A stretch of DNA of 64,000 nucleotides from assembly GCA_019244185.1 (NCBI GenBank), contig JAFATB010000025.1, forward strand, positions 248,001 through 312,000, in the 5' to 3' direction. Positions 42,081 through 51,441 of the stretch are shown in pieces. Both the position numbers and the translations under genes were made by a program. The notes beneath the pieces are model-generated. The model was not told where the DNA came from, searched no databases, and worked only from the letters and a program-made list of their open reading frames with translations. Source of the stretch: Acidobacteriota bacterium (lineage in GTDB: Bacteria; Acidobacteriota; Thermoanaerobaculia; Gp7-AA8). Each line of letters begins with the position of its first letter. The stretch's first letter is position 1.

Positions 42081-42917
42081 ATGGACGATCTCGATTCCTA
42101 TCGCGGCTGGCGACGTCCCGGTCCGCGTCCGCCCGGCGGCGTCGCGCCCGACGACGGCGAGACGCTCGATTTTCTCTGCGGACACTTCCGCATTTTTCAG
42201 TACACGAAAGGACATCGCTACTCGACCGACGACGTGCTCACCGCGTGGTACGGCACGACGCACGCGCCGCGCGTCGATCGCGCCGCGGACCTCGGCTCGG
42301 GCATCGGCTCCGTCGCGCTGATCTCCGCGTGGCGGCTGCCCGGCGCGCGCTTCTGCACGGTCGAGGCGCAGGAGCGTTCGCTTGCGCTCGCGAAGAAGAG
42401 CATCCGCTACAACGGTCTCGAAGATCGCTTCACGCTCTTTCACGGCGATCTGCGCGACGCATCCGTTCTCGCAAATGAAGCTCCGTTCGATCTCGTGACC
42501 GGATCGCCGCCGTACTTTCCGCCCGGCACCGCGACGGAAGCGCGGCATCCGCAGGCGGTGCCCGCGCGCATCGAAGTGCGCGGCTCGGTGGCCGATTACG
42601 CGGACGCGGCGGCGCGCATCCTCGCGCCGGGCGGCCTCTTCGCGTTCGTCTTTCCGACGGCGCAGCTCGCGCGTGTGCACGAAGCGGTCGACGCCGCGCA
42701 CCTCGCGCTCATCCGCCGCCGCGACATCGTCTTTCGCGACGGCGACGCGCCGCTGATCACGCTCTTCGCGGCGTCGCGCGCGATCGACATTCCGCCGACG
42801 TACCGCGCGTTCGTCGAGCCGCCGCTGACGATCCGCACGCGCGACGGCGGCGTCGATCCCGAGTACTCCGCGATCCGCATGAGCTTCGGCTTCCCGCCCG
42901 GCAACGTGCCGGCGTGA
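42081..42917 (+). CDS. TrmN6-like SAM-dependent methyltransferase
   Basis: A 278-residue Rossmann-fold methyltransferase. SAM-binding motif I is ADLGSGIGSVAL near 70-81. The catalytic motif IV reads TGSPPYFPPG near 142-151, where NPPYF is usual in TrmN6 adenine-N6 tRNA methyltransferases. FQYTKGHRYSTDDVLTAW near 40-57 is the characteristic N-terminal region. The family acts on tRNA or rRNA adenines; with Gly-Ser in place of Asn at motif IV, specificity is uncertain. Starts 23 bases from the SUI1 gene on the other strand; ends 2 bases before the convergent gene. Confidence 0.83.
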   Translation: MDDLDSYRGWRRPGPRPPGGVAPDDGETLDFLCGHFRIFQYTKGHRYSTDDVLTAWYGTTHAPRVDRAADLGSGIGSVALISAWRLPGARFCTVEAQERSLALAKKSIRYNGLEDRFTLFHGDLRDASVLANEAPFDLVTGSPPYFPPGTATEARHPQAVPARIEVRGSVADYADAAARILAPGGLFAFVFPTAQLARVHEAVDAAHLALIRRRDIVFRDGDAPLITLFAASRAIDIPPTYRAFVEPPLTIRTRDGGVDPEYSAIRMSFGFPPGNVPA

Positions 42918-42918
42918 G

Positions 42919-43389
42919 TCAGACGCCGCTCGTCGTCGGAACGCCGGGAAGCTCGGCCGGCAGCGTGAAGTGCGCGTGCTCGCGCTGCCACAGCATCGCG
43001 CTGATCCACCAGCGTCCGTGCTGCCGGTACAGTTGAATGCTTTTGATCGCGCGGCCGAGCGGCTCGCCGTCGCGCGACGTGCGCGTCGCGTAGCCGCTGA
43101 GCACGTGAGCGACGTCGCCGAACGCGTGCGTCTCGCGCGACACCTCGCCTTCCCAGAAACTGCGCAGCGCGCCGGACGCGATCTTCGTTTCGAGATCGCG
43201 GCGGAAGCTCCCCGGATCGAACGCGAACACGCCGTCAGCGGTCACGCGCACGAGCCGCGCGCCCGGCGCGAACAGCTCCGCGTGCGCCTCCCAATCGGGC
43301 TGGCTGCCTTCTTCAAAGCACATCGACGCGTACATCGCCGTGATGACTTCGTCGAGAGAGTTCGCGCGCATCGCGGGCGCATCGTACAA
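42919..43389 (-). CDS. NTF2-like/SnoaL-type protein
   Basis: A 156-residue protein of the cone-shaped NTF2-like fold. YASMCFEEGSQPDWEAHAELFAPG near 20-43 forms the entry helix and SIQLYRQHGRWWISAMLWQRE near 112-132 the closing strands. The family ranges from enzymes to ligand-binding proteins; no catalytic pair is clear. ATG 43389 gives MYDAPAM; ATG 43371 (MRANSLDE) is an alternative. It lies 19 bases downstream of the FAD/NAD gene on the same strand and is probably co-transcribed with it. Confidence 0.8.
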   Translation of the reverse strand: MYDAPAMRANSLDEVITAMYASMCFEEGSQPDWEAHAELFAPGARLVRVTADGVFAFDPGSFRRDLETKIASGALRSFWEGEVSRETHAFGDVAHVLSGYATRTSRDGEPLGRAIKSIQLYRQHGRWWISAMLWQREHAHFTLPAELPGVPTTSGV

Positions 43390-43408
43390 CGCGCCGCGGA
43401 GCGCTCAT

Positions 43409-44728
43409 TCACCCCGCGAAGATGCGCGCCAGCGCCGCGGCCTGCTCGCGAATCTCCGGAATGGCGATTGACTCCCAGAGCGCGGGGCGGCGCAGTGTGC
43501 CGAGGGTGAAGAGGCCTTCGACGGGGGTGCCGTGCACGTCGAGCAGGCGTCCGTCGGGATCGGTCTCGACGCCGAGGCCGTGCGGGTCGGGGACGAGCCA
43601 GCCGTTGCGGCGGAGCTGGACGACGAGCGGCAGATCGACGCGCGCGTAGTCGGTCGCGGGGCCGGTGCAGTTGATCGCGCGCGCGACGCGCAGCGTCGTC
43701 TCCTCATCGCTCCCCGCGCGGCGCCACGTCACGTCCAGCCCGCCGTCGACGGGCGTGAGGCGCACCAGGCGTCCACGCTCGATGCGCAGCGCGCCGCTCG
43801 CGAGCATTTCCTCCACCGCCTTCGCCACCTCGGGCGCCGCGCGCGAGCGATGCACGTCCCACAGGTTGCGCGCGTGCCGCAGGAACGACGCGCGCTGCGC
43901 GCGGCTCCAGCGCTGCCAGATGGCGGGCGTGTGCGAGCGGAGGCTGTCGACGACGGCGCGGAAGTCGTGTCCTTCCGCGAGGCGTTCGCGGATCCAGCGC
44001 AGCGCGGCGCGCGGCGACGCGAGGTCGGGCGTGCCTTCGATCGGCCGCGGCGGCGAGGTCGCGTGCGGACGCGGCAGACGTCCGCGCCGCGAGAGTGCGA
44101 TCAGCGGGCCGCGATGTCCTTCCGCGCGCAGCGCGAGCGCGAGGTCGACCATCGTGAGGCCCGTGCCGACGAGCAGCACCGGCGCGTCGGGCGCGAGTCC
44201 GTAGACCGCGCCCGCGCCCCATGGATCGCGCACGTACTCGACCGGCGCGTCGTCGCCGAGGTGCAGCGGATCGTGCGGCGGGAGATTGCCGAGGGCGAGG
44301 AGGACGTTGCGCGCCTCGAGCACGCGGCCGTCGCCGAGGTGCACGAGCCAGACGGACTCGCGGCGCGTGAGACCGATCGCGGTGCCGCCGACGCGCTCCA
44401 CGTGAGCGGCGATCGCCTCGTCGTGCAACAGTTCGGACAAATACGCGCCGTACAGCGGACGCGGTGCGAAGGTCGACGCGTTCGCGCCGGGCAGATGCGC
44501 GCGCAGCCAGCGCACGAAATGTTCGGGATCGTCGGGCAACGCGGACATGCGCGAGGCCGGCACGTTCAGCAGATGCGCGCCGTACGGCGTGCCGTAGGCG
44601 AGGCCGCGCGCGGCGCGTGCGCCGGCTTCGATGAGCGCGCCGCGCGCGCCCGGTTTCGCGGCGCGTCCATACTGGACGGCCGTCAGGGTTCCGCTCGCGC
44701 CCGCACCGATGATGGCCACGTCGAACAT
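43409..44728 (-). CDS. FAD/NAD(P)-binding oxidoreductase (HpyO/NAD_binding_9 type)
   Basis: A 439-residue flavoprotein. FAD motif VAIIGAGASGTLTAVQ at 4-19 and an internal Rossmann motif VLLVGTGLTMVDLALAL near 168-184. HLLNVPASRMSALPDDPEHF near 51-70 is the family-typical NVP stretch. The last section, GLFTLGTLRRPALWESIAIPEIREQA, ends the FAD fold. This group includes hydroxylases and uncharacterised lone flavoproteins; no partner is evident apart from the NTF2-like gene. ATG 44728 sits 54 bases from the divergent M16 gene. Confidence 0.85.
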   Translation of the reverse strand: MFDVAIIGAGASGTLTAVQYGRAAKPGARGALIEAGARAARGLAYGTPYGAHLLNVPASRMSALPDDPEHFVRWLRAHLPGANASTFAPRPLYGAYLSELLHDEAIAAHVERVGGTAIGLTRRESVWLVHLGDGRVLEARNVLLALGNLPPHDPLHLGDDAPVEYVRDPWGAGAVYGLAPDAPVLLVGTGLTMVDLALALRAEGHRGPLIALSRRGRLPRPHATSPPRPIEGTPDLASPRAALRWIRERLAEGHDFRAVVDSLRSHTPAIWQRWSRAQRASFLRHARNLWDVHRSRAAPEVAKAVEEMLASGALRIERGRLVRLTPVDGGLDVTWRRAGSDEETTLRVARAINCTGPATDYARVDLPLVVQLRRNGWLVPDPHGLGVETDPDGRLLDVHGTPVEGLFTLGTLRRPALWESIAIPEIREQAAALARIFAG

Positions 44729-44782
44729 TCGGGAAGCGGATGATAAAGGTTCGCGGTTGTGATGCGTTCGACAGGAGGTGTC

Positions 44783-46282
44783 ATGAGAGCAGTCCGCATC
44801 GCAGTCCTGCTCCTGCTCGCGCCGCTGGCCGCGTTCGCGCAGGACCTCGCCTCATTCGAGAAACGGACGACCGTCCGCAAGCTCGACAACGGTCTCACGA
44901 TCATCATCACCGAACGCCACGACGCGCCGGTCTTCTCGTACGCGACGGTGGTCAACGCCGGCTCGGCGCAGGAGAGCGTCGGCATCACCGGCCTCGCGCA
45001 CATGTTCGAGCACATGGCCTTCAAGGGCTCGGACCGCATCGGCACGAGCGACTGGCCGGCCGAGGAGAAAGCGCTGGCGAAAGTCGAAGAGACGTACGCC
45101 GCGTACGACCGCGCGCGCCGTCAGGAAACGAACCGCGACGACGCGAAAGTCGCGGAGCTCGAGAAGGCGTGGCGCGATGCGCTGGCCGAGGCCGACAAGT
45201 ACGTCGTCGACAACGAATTCAGTCAAGTGGTTGACCGTGCCGGCGGCGTGGGCGTGAACGCCTTCACCGCGCAGGACATCACCGCGTACTTTTTCTCGCT
45301 TCCGTCGAACCGCTTCGAGCTGTGGGCGTTCCTCGAGTCGGAGCGCTTGCGCCATCCGGTGTTCCGCCAGTTCTACAAAGAGCGCGACGTGGTCACCGAA
45401 GAGCGGCGGATGCGCGTCGAGAGCGATCCGTTCGGACGTCTCGAAGAGGAGTTCGTCTCGGCGGCCTTCGTCGCGCACCCCTATGGCCTCAGCAGCGGCG
45501 TCGGCTGGCCGTCGGACCTCGCGAGCTTCTCCGCCACCGACGCGGCGGCGTTCTTCAAGAAGTACTACGTGCCGTCGAACATCGTCATCGCCCTCGTCGG
45601 CGACGTGAAGGCGAGCGATGCGATGCCGGTGCTCGAAAAGTACTTCGGCCGCCTGCCGAAGGCGCCCGCGCCGGAGCCGCTGCGCACGGTCGAGCCGCCG
45701 CAGCGCGCGGAACGCACGGTCGTGCTGCGCGAAAGCTCGCAGCCGATCTACATGGAGGGCTACCACCGCCCCGCGTCGACCGATCCGAACAACGCCACGT
45801 ACGACGTCATCTCGATGCTGCTGTCGAGCGGCCGCACGTCGCGGCTCTATCGCTCGCTCGTGCGCGACAAGAAGATCGCCGCGAACGCGGGCGGCGGCAG
45901 CGGCTATCCCGGCGAGAAGTATCCGAACCTCTTCGTCGTGCAGGCAGTGCCGACGCCCGGCCATACGCCTGATGAAGACGCGACGGCGATTCACGCGGAG
46001 CTCGAGCGCCTGAAGACCGAAGACGTTCCCGCGGACGAGCTGCAGTCGGTGAAGACGCGTGTGAAGGCGGGTCTCATCCGCGAGCTCGACAGCAACTCCG
46101 GACTCGCGCTGGAGCTGGCGAGCTATCAGACGTTGTATGGCGACTGGCGCGAGCTGTTCCGCGAAGTGGACCGCATCGATAAAGTCACCGCGGCGGACGT
46201 GAAGCGCGTCGCGACCGAGACGTTCGTGCCGCTGAACCGAACGGTCGGAAAACTCGAGTCGACGCGCGGAGGTGCCAAATGA
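44783..46282 (+). CDS. M16 zinc metallopeptidase, catalytic subunit
   Basis: A 499-residue exported peptidase. A signal peptide (AVLLLLAPLAAFAQ) covers residues 1-20. The inverse zinc motif HxxEH is HMFEH at 73-77. A coiled insertion of about 50 residues (AEEKALAKVEETYAAYDRA, then DDAKVAELEKAWRD) follows before the second half of the domain. The second M16 domain runs from about 270 on. AGGAGGTG precedes ATG 44783. The next gene overlaps by 4 bases (ATGA) and encodes the partner without the zinc motif, as in heterodimeric bacterial M16B peptidases. Role likely degradation of peptides in the periplasm. Confidence 0.93.
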   Translation: MRAVRIAVLLLLAPLAAFAQDLASFEKRTTVRKLDNGLTIIITERHDAPVFSYATVVNAGSAQESVGITGLAHMFEHMAFKGSDRIGTSDWPAEEKALAKVEETYAAYDRARRQETNRDDAKVAELEKAWRDALAEADKYVVDNEFSQVVDRAGGVGVNAFTAQDITAYFFSLPSNRFELWAFLESERLRHPVFRQFYKERDVVTEERRMRVESDPFGRLEEEFVSAAFVAHPYGLSSGVGWPSDLASFSATDAAAFFKKYYVPSNIVIALVGDVKASDAMPVLEKYFGRLPKAPAPEPLRTVEPPQRAERTVVLRESSQPIYMEGYHRPASTDPNNATYDVISMLLSSGRTSRLYRSLVRDKKIAANAGGGSGYPGEKYPNLFVVQAVPTPGHTPDEDATAIHAELERLKTEDVPADELQSVKTRVKAGLIRELDSNSGLALELASYQTLYGDWRELFREVDRIDKVTAADVKRVATETFVPLNRTVGKLESTRGGAK

Positions 46283-47715
46283 AAACGCTGCGAACGAGCC
46301 TCGCCCTACTGCTCGCCGCCGTGACCGCGTCCGCGTTCGCGCAGGCGACGAGCTATCGCGACATCAAGACGCCGCCGCTGCGCAGCTTCGCCATGCCGCA
46401 GCCGAAACGGATCGCGCTGCCGAACGGCATGGTGATCTTTCTCGAAGAAGACCACGAGCTGCCTTTGATCTCCGGACGCGCGCTCATCCGCGGTGGCGCG
46501 CGCGACGTCGCTCCCGACAAAGCCGGTCTCGCCGGCATTCTCAGCGCCTCCTGGCGCACCGGCGGCACGCAGTCGCAGACCGGCGATCAGCTCGACGACT
46601 TCCTCGCCGCGCGCGCCGCGTCCGTCGAGACGGGCGTCGGCAGCGACTCGGCATCCGTGTCGATGAGCCCCCTCAAGGGCGATCTCGACGCGGTCTTCCC
46701 GATCTGGCTCGACATCCTGCGCAATCCGGCGTTCCGCGCCGAGAAGATCGAGCTCGCGAAGACGCAGGCCGGCGCCGGCATCGCGCGCCGCAACGACAAC
46801 CCCGGCTCCATCGCCGGACGCGAGACGACGAAGCTCGGCTACGGCAGCAACTCGCCGTACGCGCGGCAGTCGGAGTACGCGACCCTCGCCTCAATCACGC
46901 GCGACGACCTCGTCGCGTTCCACCAGCGCTTCGTCCATCCGAACGACATCATCGTGTCGTTCATCGGCGACTTCGACGCCGCCGCGATGGAGCAGCGTCT
47001 GCGCGCCGCGTTCGCCTCGTGGCCGCGCGGACCGCAGGCGCCGAAAGCGCCGTCCGCGTTCGCGAACGCCGCGAAGCCGGGCCTCTACTTCATCGCGAAA
47101 GATGAAGTGACGCAGGCGAACATCTCGATGGTGCATCCCGGCACCACGCGCGACAACCCCGACTACCCCGCGCTCGCGGTCCTGAACGAGATCTTCAGCG
47201 GCGGCTTCTCGGGACGCCTGATGACGAACCTCCGCTCGCAGAAGGGGCTGACGTACGGCGTGGGCGGCGGCGTCGGCGCGAACTGGGATTACCCCGGCCT
47301 CTTCCGCGTGTCGATGGCGACCAAGAGCGGCTCGACGCTGGAGTCGCTCGCGGCGCTGCGCGCGGAGGTCGCGAAGCTGACCACCGCGCCGGTCACCGAA
47401 CAGGAACTGTCGCTGGCGAAGGAGTCGATCCTCAACGCGTTCGTCTTCCAGATGGACACGCGCGCGAAGGCGCTCTCGCAGCGCGTGCTGCTCGAGTTCT
47501 ACGGCTATCCCGCTGATTGGTACACCACGTATCCGGCGAAGATCGAGAAGGTCACCGCCGCCGACGTGCAGCGCGTCGCCAAAAAGTACGTGCATCCCGA
47601 TCAGCTGGCGGTGCTCGTGGTCGGCAACGAGGCCGACTTCGAGAAGCCGCTCGCGTCGGTCGGCACGATCACGCCGATCGACATCACCATTCCGGAGCCG
47701 CCGCAAACGCACTGA
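46279..47715 (+). CDS. M16 peptidase-like non-catalytic partner
   Basis: A 478-residue exported M16-fold protein (signal peptide SLALLLAAVTASAFAQ, about 6-21). At the place of HxxEH it has KAGLAGILSASW, so it cannot bind zinc. Conserved features of the partner subunit include GGFSGRLMTNLRSQKGLTYG near 310-330, the substrate-binding R/Y region. Translation is coupled to the catalytic gene (ATGA overlap). By analogy with paired M16B peptidases it completes the chamber. It ends 6 bases before the convergent LytTR gene. Confidence 0.92.
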   Translation: MKTLRTSLALLLAAVTASAFAQATSYRDIKTPPLRSFAMPQPKRIALPNGMVIFLEEDHELPLISGRALIRGGARDVAPDKAGLAGILSASWRTGGTQSQTGDQLDDFLAARAASVETGVGSDSASVSMSPLKGDLDAVFPIWLDILRNPAFRAEKIELAKTQAGAGIARRNDNPGSIAGRETTKLGYGSNSPYARQSEYATLASITRDDLVAFHQRFVHPNDIIVSFIGDFDAAAMEQRLRAAFASWPRGPQAPKAPSAFANAAKPGLYFIAKDEVTQANISMVHPGTTRDNPDYPALAVLNEIFSGGFSGRLMTNLRSQKGLTYGVGGGVGANWDYPGLFRVSMATKSGSTLESLAALRAEVAKLTTAPVTEQELSLAKESILNAFVFQMDTRAKALSQRVLLEFYGYPADWYTTYPAKIEKVTAADVQRVAKKYVHPDQLAVLVVGNEADFEKPLASVGTITPIDITIPEPPQTH

Positions 47716-47721
47716 CGCGGG

Positions 47722-48432
47722 TCACGCGTTCCAGCGCATCCGCAACGCACGCACACGCGTCCTGCCGACGGGAAGCAACGTCCCGTCGGCAAGACGCACC
47801 GCGTAGCGCGAGCCTTCCTGCGCGATGAGGCGCTCGATGTGGCGGACGTCGACGAGAAACGATTTGTGGATGCGCTCGAAGCGCGCCGGCAGCAGCTGCT
47901 GGATGCGGTCGAGCAATCGGTCATCGCGCACGACGCGGCCGCGCGTCAGTACGAGCTCGGAGTGCGGACCGGCGCCGCGCACGTAGACGATGTCCGCGAT
48001 GGCGACGAAGCGCGTTTCGCCGCCGTCGCGCACGCCGAAGAGCCGCGGTCGCCGCGGCGCGAATTCGAGCGCGCGGCGCAATGCGATCTCGAGCCGCTCG
48101 CGGCCGAACGGCTTCGGCACGAAGTCGCGGATGCCGAGCTCGAAGGCTTCGAGCGCGCGGTCGGTGTGCGCGGAGACGACGACCGTCGGACACGCGCGTA
48201 GCGCGGGATCGCGCAGCAGGTCGAAGCCGTCACGCCCTTCGAGATTGAGGTCGAGCACGAGGACGTCGGGCGCGACTTCGGCGACGGCCTCGCGCGCGTC
48301 GTCGATGCTGCCGGCGATGCGCACGGTCGCGGCGGGGCCGAGGATGTCGGTGGTGAGGCGCGCGACCCGGCGCGCGATCACTTCCTCGTCTTCGGCGATC
48401 ACTACACGGGAACTTCGATCGTCGTGCGCCAA
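47722..48432 (-). CDS. LytTR-family response regulator
   Basis: A 236-residue regulator with a receiver (about 8-120) and a LytTR DNA-binding domain (about 135-236). The acidic pocket is AEDEE, the phospho-acceptor Asp sits in VLVLDLNLEGRDG, the switch in VVVSAHTD, and Lys in VPKPFGRE. The LytTR part has FVAIADIVYVRGAGPHSELV and FERIHKSFLVDVRHIERL. Several starts are possible: TTG 48432 has AGGAG 4 bases upstream and keeps the first strand; GTG 48402 abuts the kinase stop; GTG 48465 is far inside it. It is coupled to the sensor kinase gene. Confidence 0.88.
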   Translation of the reverse strand: MAHDDRSSRVVIAEDEEVIARRVARLTTDILGPAATVRIAGSIDDAREAVAEVAPDVLVLDLNLEGRDGFDLLRDPALRACPTVVVSAHTDRALEAFELGIRDFVPKPFGRERLEIALRRALEFAPRRPRLFGVRDGGETRFVAIADIVYVRGAGPHSELVLTRGRVVRDDRLLDRIQQLLPARFERIHKSFLVDVRHIERLIAQEGSRYAVRLADGTLLPVGRTRVRALRMRWNA

Positions 48433-50081
48433 TGCGCTCCTTTCGCTTCGCTCGTGAGCGACCACTTGCCGGGATAGCGTTCCTCGAGCCGCGCCTTCAC
48501 GTAGCGCAGGCCCGTCCCTTCCGGCGCCGCGTGCGCGGCAGGCGTGTCGCCGAGGGGCGCGTCGAAGACGTAGCGGCGCGCGTGGGGGCGGCGGTCGACG
48601 GAGAGGACGAACTCGACCTCGTCGGCGCGGTAGCGGTTGTGCGTGAGCGCGTTCTCGACGAGCGTGTGCAGCACCGCGGGCGGAATCGTGGCCGCGGCAT
48701 CGACACCGTCCGCGCGCAGGTGAAAGCGCTTCGCCTTGCGCGCGCTCATGACCGCGAGATGCGAGCGGCAGAGCGCGAGCTCGTCGGCCAGCGGAATCGC
48801 GGCGTCATGCGCAATCTTCGAGAAGAGCCGCAGCTCATCGGCGAATGCTTCGAGGAAACCGACGCCCGCCGCGGGATCGTGCTCGATCCACTCCATGACC
48901 GCGGTCAACGTGTTCATCACGAAGTGCGGCTCGATGGTCTTGCGCAGCAGCGCGAGCTCGAGGCTCGCGCGCTCGCGCCGTTCGCGCCGCAGCTCGATGG
49001 CCATGCTGACGAGGAGGCACGCGATGGCCGCGCAGAATGCGATGAAGAACGCGTTGTCGCTGAAGCGAAAGCCGAAGCGCACGAGCGCCGCGACGAGGAT
49101 CGCCAGCGCGACGATGCCCGGCACGGCGCGCCGCGTCTGCGCGCGCGCGGCGACGGCCAGCGCCGGCGCGGAGAGCAGCATCGACGTCTGAAACAGCAGC
49201 AGACAGCGGTCGTCGGATGCGTTCGGAATGAAGGCAACCGCCGCGAGCACGAGCGCGAAGGAGGTGAGCCAGACGCGCGGGCGGCGCAGCTCGAGCTCGA
49301 GCGCGAAGAACGCCGGCAGCAGCAGCGACACGCAGAACGTGAGCGCCGTGATGATCGCGATGCGCAGCGGCTGCACGTCGTACGCGTAGCCGACCGTCCA
49401 GCGCCACGTCTCCGCGACCGCGAGCAGCGCCGCGGCGAAACAGAGCAGCGCGAACGTCAGCATCGCGCCGCGGCGCCGGCTGGCGAAGCTCAGCGTGACG
49501 TAGTAGATGCCGATGACGACGAACACCGCGAAGCCGGACAGCGGCACGACTTGTCCGACGATGCGGCTGCGCAGCATCCGCTCGTAGTCGCCGATGACCA
49601 CGCCCTGAAACCACGTCACGCGCACATCGGGATGGGCGACGCGGATCTCGAGCGCGTGCGGCCCCGCCCTCGCGAGCGCGGCCGGCAGCACGTAGAAGTT
49701 GTCCAGCGGACCGGCCGCGTCGATCGTGCCGCTGCGGCCGATGCGCCGCCCGTCCCAGAACGTCTCGGAACGCGCGAGCATCGAGACGTACACGCAGCGC
49801 GTCCGCTCGGTGGTCGTTGTCAGCGTCACCGTCTGCCGCATCACGAACGCGTCCGCGCGCGGGCGCCAGACGTACGGCGAGGCGACCACGTTGTCGCTGT
49901 CGTCGCCAATGGTAAAGACGTTGACCGCCTGCTCCGCGCCGGCGAAACGGGTGGCCTGATCGCCCGACGGGGTGGGACCGACGATCAGCAGCCCGACCGC
50001 CGCGGCCAGCACGAGCGGCACGGCCGCGAGGATCGCCGGCGCGATGGTGCGAGACGTTCGTTTTCTCCACGAGCCGTTCAT
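48402..50081 (-). CDS. LytS-type sensor histidine kinase with 7TM-like region
   Basis: A 559-residue sensor. One N-terminal membrane helix (APAILAAVPLVLAAAVGLLIV) is followed by an extracytoplasmic domain of about 140 residues that looks like a jelly-roll carbohydrate-binding 7TMR-DISM ectodomain, then about seven helices (170-370). The cytoplasmic part has the His_kinase motif KTIEPHFVMNTLTAVMEWIE near 383-402 with the phospho-His, and the N-box VLHTLVENALTHNRY near 470. It pairs with the LytTR regulator downstream. ATG 50081 gives MNGSWRKR; an upstream GTG-like frame to 50129 overlaps the divergent gene. Ligand unknown; the ectodomain suggests a carbohydrate. Confidence 0.88.
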   Translation of the reverse strand: MNGSWRKRTSRTIAPAILAAVPLVLAAAVGLLIVGPTPSGDQATRFAGAEQAVNVFTIGDDSDNVVASPYVWRPRADAFVMRQTVTLTTTTERTRCVYVSMLARSETFWDGRRIGRSGTIDAAGPLDNFYVLPAALARAGPHALEIRVAHPDVRVTWFQGVVIGDYERMLRSRIVGQVVPLSGFAVFVVIGIYYVTLSFASRRRGAMLTFALLCFAAALLAVAETWRWTVGYAYDVQPLRIAIITALTFCVSLLLPAFFALELELRRPRVWLTSFALVLAAVAFIPNASDDRCLLLFQTSMLLSAPALAVAARAQTRRAVPGIVALAILVAALVRFGFRFSDNAFFIAFCAAIACLLVSMAIELRRERRERASLELALLRKTIEPHFVMNTLTAVMEWIEHDPAAGVGFLEAFADELRLFSKIAHDAAIPLADELALCRSHLAVMSARKAKRFHLRADGVDAAATIPPAVLHTLVENALTHNRYRADEVEFVLSVDRRPHARRYVFDAPLGDTPAAHAAPEGTGLRYVKARLEERYPGKWSLTSEAKGAHWRTTIEVPV

Positions 50082-50127
50082 TGCCTGTCGTTCGAGGTTT
50101 GCGCCCGATGCTCGCACAATCCCACGC

Positions 50128-51432
50128 ATGAATACGAAAACATTCGTCGTTAGTTTGCTCCTCGCGTTTCAGGCGCTCGCGGGAACGCCGACGACCGCGA
50201 AGATCGATGCCATCGTGAAGCCGCTCGTCGAGCGGAACGCCTTCAGCGGCGTCGTCCTCGCGGCCAAAGGCGACCGCGTGCTCGTGCAGAAGGCGTACGG
50301 CATGGCCAACTACGAATTCGGCGTGGCCAACGCGCCCGACACGCGCTTCGCCATCGCGTCGGTGACCAAGCGCTTCACCGCGGTCATCCTTCAGCATCTC
50401 TTCGACGAGAAGAAGCTCGCGCCGTCCGATCCGCTCGCGAAGTGGGTGCCGGACTTTCCGTCGGCGTCTGCGATCACGGTCGAGCAGCTGATGCGCCACC
50501 GCTCCGGCGTGCGCGATCCCGAGAAACTGCGCGGCATCATCCGCCAGAACTTCACGACCGCCGAGGTCGTCGACGCGCTGAAGAGCGAGCCGCTCGGCAG
50601 CAAGCCGGGCGAGGAGTATTCGTACACGACCGCGAACTACGCGATCCTCGCGCACATCATCGAGCGCGTCACCGGCAAGTCGTACGCGGCGGTCGCGCAG
50701 CAGTACATCTACGGCCCTGCTGGGATGAAAGACTCCGGCGAGCTGACGAGGACGACCGTCGTGCCGCGCCTCGCCACCGGCTACATGCCCGACGCGTTCG
50801 GAAACGGCATGTCCGTCTGCGGGCCGGAAGACACGTCGTGGAAGGCGGGCGGCGGCTCGTCGTACTCGACCGCCCCGGACCTGCATCGCTTCGCGCGCGC
50901 GCTCTATACGGGAAAGCTGCTGCCGATGAACGAGGTCGCGTCGTCGTGGCAGACATCGAAGATGTTCGACAAGCCGGTGATGAATCTCAGCGGCGCGTTC
51001 CCCGGCGCCGGCGCGAATGTTCTCTACTTTCCCGATGACGAGGTCACCGTCGTCGTGCTGACGAACAACTACGCGACGACGGCGGGCGGAGTCGCGCAGT
51101 CGATCGCCGCGATGCTGTTCGATCGGCCGTACACGATTCCGTCCGTCACGCTCGCCGCCGATCCCTACCGCCCGCCCGACCCGCGGCTCGAAGGCCACTA
51201 CCGCGTCGAGGGACATCCGTGGACGTTCACGCTGTCGATCCGCGACGGGCGCGGGCTCGTGACGTGGGCGCGCATCCGCCAGTCGGCGCTGCTGCGCGTC
51301 TCCGACGACACGTGGTTCGAGCCGCTCGACTGGGCCACGCTGCAGTTGAAGACCGACGCCGACGGCAACTTCAGTGAGGGGTGGTTCCGTTATCCCGGGC
51401 TCGAGCCGGCGAAGGTCGTGCGCGAGCCGTGA
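50128..51432 (+). CDS. Serine hydrolase, class C beta-lactamase-like
   Basis: A 434-residue exported protein (signal peptide FVVSLLLAFQALAG). The catalytic Ser-x-x-Lys is SVTK near 78-81 (FAIASVTKRFTAVIL), and the YxN position reads YSYTTANYAIL near 163-173, with Tyr and Asn present. A third motif, HxG-like, is not obvious. C-terminal residues (340-434) form a separate beta-domain often found in beta-lactamase-related esterases and DD-peptidases. Function as esterase, peptidase or true lactamase is open; no antibiotic claim is made. It is divergent from the sensor kinase with a 46-base gap. Confidence 0.88.
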   Translation: MNTKTFVVSLLLAFQALAGTPTTAKIDAIVKPLVERNAFSGVVLAAKGDRVLVQKAYGMANYEFGVANAPDTRFAIASVTKRFTAVILQHLFDEKKLAPSDPLAKWVPDFPSASAITVEQLMRHRSGVRDPEKLRGIIRQNFTTAEVVDALKSEPLGSKPGEEYSYTTANYAILAHIIERVTGKSYAAVAQQYIYGPAGMKDSGELTRTTVVPRLATGYMPDAFGNGMSVCGPEDTSWKAGGGSSYSTAPDLHRFARALYTGKLLPMNEVASSWQTSKMFDKPVMNLSGAFPGAGANVLYFPDDEVTVVVLTNNYATTAGGVAQSIAAMLFDRPYTIPSVTLAADPYRPPDPRLEGHYRVEGHPWTFTLSIRDGRGLVTWARIRQSALLRVSDDTWFEPLDWATLQLKTDADGNFSEGWFRYPGLEPAKVVREP

Positions 51433-51441
51433 CGCTTCCCT

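Noticed and set aside
47715..47729. 5-bp stem ACGCG/CGCGT between convergent M16 and LytTR genes as terminator
   Set aside because: Too short, no T run, and expected by chance in GC-rich sequence.
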